From: Streptosporangiaceae bacterium
GTDB lineage: Bacteria > Actinomycetota > Actinomycetes > Streptosporangiales > Streptosporangiaceae
NCBI GenBank assembly: GCA_030052355.1
Contig: JASIGS010000760.1
Coordinates: 1-7,664 of the forward strand
Direction of reading: 5' to 3'
Length of the DNA stretch: 7,664 nt
How positions within the stretch are numbered: position 1 is the first letter of the stretch; the number at the start of each line of letters is the position of its first letter. This document shows positions 6,087 through 7,664 of this stretch, piece by piece. The notes beneath the pieces are model-generated. The model searched no databases, was not told the origin of the DNA, and saw only the letters and a list, made by a program, of their open reading frames with translations. The position numbers and the translations under genes were made by a program.

Positions 6087-6962
6087 GTGGAGTACCCGAA
6101 GACCGTCGCCGGGCTGACTGACGCGCTCAGGCAAGGCGGTTACCTGGCCGACCGAGGGCTCGCGACGGCCCTGTTGGTGTCGCTGTCGCTGCACCGGCCC
6201 GTGTTGCTCGAGGGCGAGGTCGGCGTCGGCAAGACCGAGGTCGCGAAGGTCTTGGCCGACGTCTACGGCCGCCGCCTCATCCGGCTGCAGTGCTACGAGG
6301 GGATCGACACCAATCAGGCGCTGTATGAATGGGACTACGCCCGGCAGATGCTGCAGATCCGGGCGCTGTCCGAACGGCAGGCAGCGGACGAGCAGGCCGT
6401 CGACAAACTGTTCGGCCCGAAGTTCCTGCTCGAGCGGCCGCTGCTCGAGGCGGTCAGGGCCGGCGAGGGAGCCGTGCTGCTGATCGACGAGATCGACCGC
6501 GCCGACGACGAGTTCGAGGCCTTCCTGCTCGAGGTGCTTTCCGACTTCCAGATCACGATCCCTGAGATCGGCACCATCAGGGCGGACACGGCGCCGGCGG
6601 TGATCCTGACGTCCAACCGGACCAGGGAACTGCATGACGCACTTCGCCGGCGCTGCCTGTACCACTGGATCGGCTACCCGTCGGCGGAGCGCGAGGTCGA
6701 GATCGTGCTGGTCCGGGAGCCCGCCGCGGCTCAGGCGCTGACCAGGAAGGTGGTCGCAGCGGTCCAGCGGCTGCGCGAGCTCGAGCTGGCCAAGCCGCCG
6801 GGCGTGGCGGAGACCATCGACTGGGTGCGGACCCTGGGCTTCCTGGGCGAGACCGAGCTGACGCCGCAGGCTGCGCAGGACACCCTCGGCGCGGTCATCA
6901 AGGATCGCGATGACCTTGATCTCGTCCGCGACAACCTGGAGGAGATCACCTCCGGTGCCTGA
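6087..6962 (+). CDS. MoxR-family AAA+ ATPase, CoxD-like
   Basis: This 291-residue AAA+ ATPase closely follows the CoxD branch of MoxR proteins, chaperone-like ATPases that with a VWA partner help mature metal enzymes such as molybdenum CO dehydrogenase. Walker A is GEVGVGKT (residues 43-50), Walker B is VLLIDEID (130-137), and sensor 1 is the Asn of LTSNRTRE (N177). The basic run LRRRCLYHWIGYP at about 186-198 holds the likely arginine finger. The segments RLQCYEGIDTNQALYEWDYARQM and FEAFLLEVLSDFQITIPE are typical of this branch. The GTG at 6087 is the only usable start after the in-frame TGA at 6027, and it has a GGAAGAG about 9 bases upstream. It overlaps the VWA gene by 8 bp, and the two proteins probably form a complex. 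The client enzyme is not in the window. Confidence 0.92.
   Translation: MEYPKTVAGLTDALRQGGYLADRGLATALLVSLSLHRPVLLEGEVGVGKTEVAKVLADVYGRRLIRLQCYEGIDTNQALYEWDYARQMLQIRALSERQAADEQAVDKLFGPKFLLERPLLEAVRAGEGAVLLIDEIDRADDEFEAFLLEVLSDFQITIPEIGTIRADTAPAVILTSNRTRELHDALRRRCLYHWIGYPSAEREVEIVLVREPAAAQALTRKVVAAVQRLRELELAKPPGVAETIDWVRTLGFLGETELTPQAAQDTLGAVIKDRDDLDLVRDNLEEITSGA
6936..6955 (+). promoter_or_regulatory. Shine-Dalgarno inside a hairpin, probable translational coupling of ATPase and VWA genes
   Basis: The GGAGGAG at 6938-6944 is a strong ribosome binding site 10 bases before the GTG at 6955. GGAGG (6938-6942) can pair with CCTCC (6949-6953) around a 6-base loop, and the flanking C6936 to G6955 with a T6937-G6954 wobble extends the stem onto the start codon. 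Ribosomes finishing the ATPase gene, which ends at 6962, would open this stem, so VWA translation would depend on ATPase translation. The pairing is seen in sequence; the effect is inferred. Confidence 0.5.
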
Positions 6963-7664
6963 CCAGGCCCCGTTCGCGGGCGTATTCGTGGACTTCGCCA
7001 GGGAACTGCGCGCGGCCGGCCTCGCTGTCGGGACCGGAGACGTGCTGACCTACAGCTCGGCCATGGCCCCGCTCGACCCGGCCGACCTGCTCGACCTGTA
7101 CTGGGCGGGGCGGACAACGCTGGTCAGCAGGCGCGACGACATCGCGACCTACGACCGGGTGTTCCGCCAGTTCTTCCTGGGAGACGACCAGGGCAGTCCG
7201 CTGGCGCTGGTGCTGCGGGCCACGTCGGCAGCCGAAGGCGACGTGCCGCTGGTGATGCCCGGCACCGAGCCGGGTGACGGCGAGGAAGAAGAGCAGCCGG
7301 TACTCGGCTGGATGGCGTCCGACGTCGATGCGCTGAAGCACAGGTCGTTCGCCGCGTGCACGGAGGCCGAGCTCGCGGCGCTGCGCAAGATCATGGCGAC
7401 GATACGGCTGACGCCACCACGGCGGCGGACCCGCCGGACCGCCGCGGCGACGTCGGGTCGTTCCCCTGATATGCGCAGGATGGTCAGGGAGTCGATGCGG
7501 ATGCACGGCGAGCCCGGCGAGCTGTACTTCCGGCGGCGCAAGGTCAAGCTGCGCCCCCTGGTGCTGATCCTCGACGTGTCCGGCTCGATGAGCGACTACT
7601 CGCGTCACCTGCTGCAGTTCGCGCACACCGCCAGGCACGCGGCGAGCAGGGTCGAGGTGTTCTG
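6955..7664 (+). CDS. VWA-domain protein, CoxE-like, partial (C-terminus beyond window)
   Basis: This is a CoxE-type protein with a von Willebrand factor A domain, a metal-dependent protein-binding module that works with a MoxR/CoxD ATPase. The first 236 codons are present. The N-terminal CoxE domain shows FVDFARELRAAGLAVGTGDV, then DLYWAGRTTLVSRRDDIATYD and an RQFFLG segment. An acidic linker GDGEEEEQ (about 107-114) and a basic RRRTRR (about 156-161) follow. The VWA domain begins near the end, with the metal-site motif DVSGSMS (D207, S209, S211) intact. GTG at 6955 is supported by a strong GGAGGAG and by the family-like N-terminus. The start lies inside the end of the ATPase gene. It is likely cytoplasmic, as no signal peptide is seen. 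The rest of the VWA domain and the client genes lie past the edge. Confidence 0.9.
   Translation, partial: MPDQAPFAGVFVDFARELRAAGLAVGTGDVLTYSSAMAPLDPADLLDLYWAGRTTLVSRRDDIATYDRVFRQFFLGDDQGSPLALVLRATSAAEGDVPLVMPGTEPGDGEEEEQPVLGWMASDVDALKHRSFAACTEAELAALRKIMATIRLTPPRRRTRRTAAATSGRSPDMRRMVRESMRMHGEPGELYFRRRKVKLRPLVLILDVSGSMSDYSRHLLQFAHTARHAASRVEVF

Noticed and set aside
6946..7638. Leftward 230-codon open frame at the right edge
   Set aside because: It is the antisense shadow of the CoxE-like gene, whose metal-site motif and start are clear.

Overview
The window is GC-rich DNA with strong G/C preference at third codon positions, frequent GTG starts and short intergenic gaps. Together with a flavin-dependent thymidylate synthase (ThyX) and a short lipoprotein, this points to a chromosomal segment of a high-GC actinobacterium. 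The genus cannot be told from this stretch. Eleven genes are supported, two of them cut by the window edges. No RNA genes, insertion sequences, CRISPR arrays or attachment sites were seen.

Left part (1-3355): a leftward aminoglycoside-phosphotransferase-like gene faces a rightward series across an 82-bp gap. The series is two consecutive nucleotidyltransferases of the aminoglycoside-adenylyltransferase type, then a RimJ/RimL-like GNAT acetyltransferase and a small lipoprotein of unknown function. The first four genes represent all three classical chemistries of aminoglycoside modification (phosphorylation, adenylylation, acetylation). Their true substrates cannot be read from sequence, and all four could act on other small molecules.

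Middle part (3352-5652): a leftward run of thyX, a VOC/glyoxalase-like protein and a YcaQ/AlkZ-type winged-helix DNA glycosylase homologue. Gaps of 36 and 9 bp suggest one transcript. The glycosylase homologue ends by sharing a CTAG tetranucleotide with the convergent lipoprotein gene, so the two stop codons overlap on opposite strands. A thymidylate synthase, a possible binding or detoxification protein and a DNA-repair enzyme together suggest nucleotide supply and genome protection, but that link is inference.

Right part (5800-7664): diverging from thyX across a 147-bp intergenic region that contains an AT-rich patch, a compact operon encodes an unrecognised 87-residue acidic protein, a CoxD-like MoxR-family AAA+ ATPase and a CoxE-like VWA-domain protein that runs off the end. 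The last two overlap by 8 bp, and the Shine-Dalgarno of the VWA gene lies in a potential hairpin, so tight translational coupling is likely. CoxD/CoxE pairs act in maturation of molybdenum CO dehydrogenase. No cox structural gene is in the window, so this ATPase/VWA pair and its small companion are the best candidates for something not yet described.
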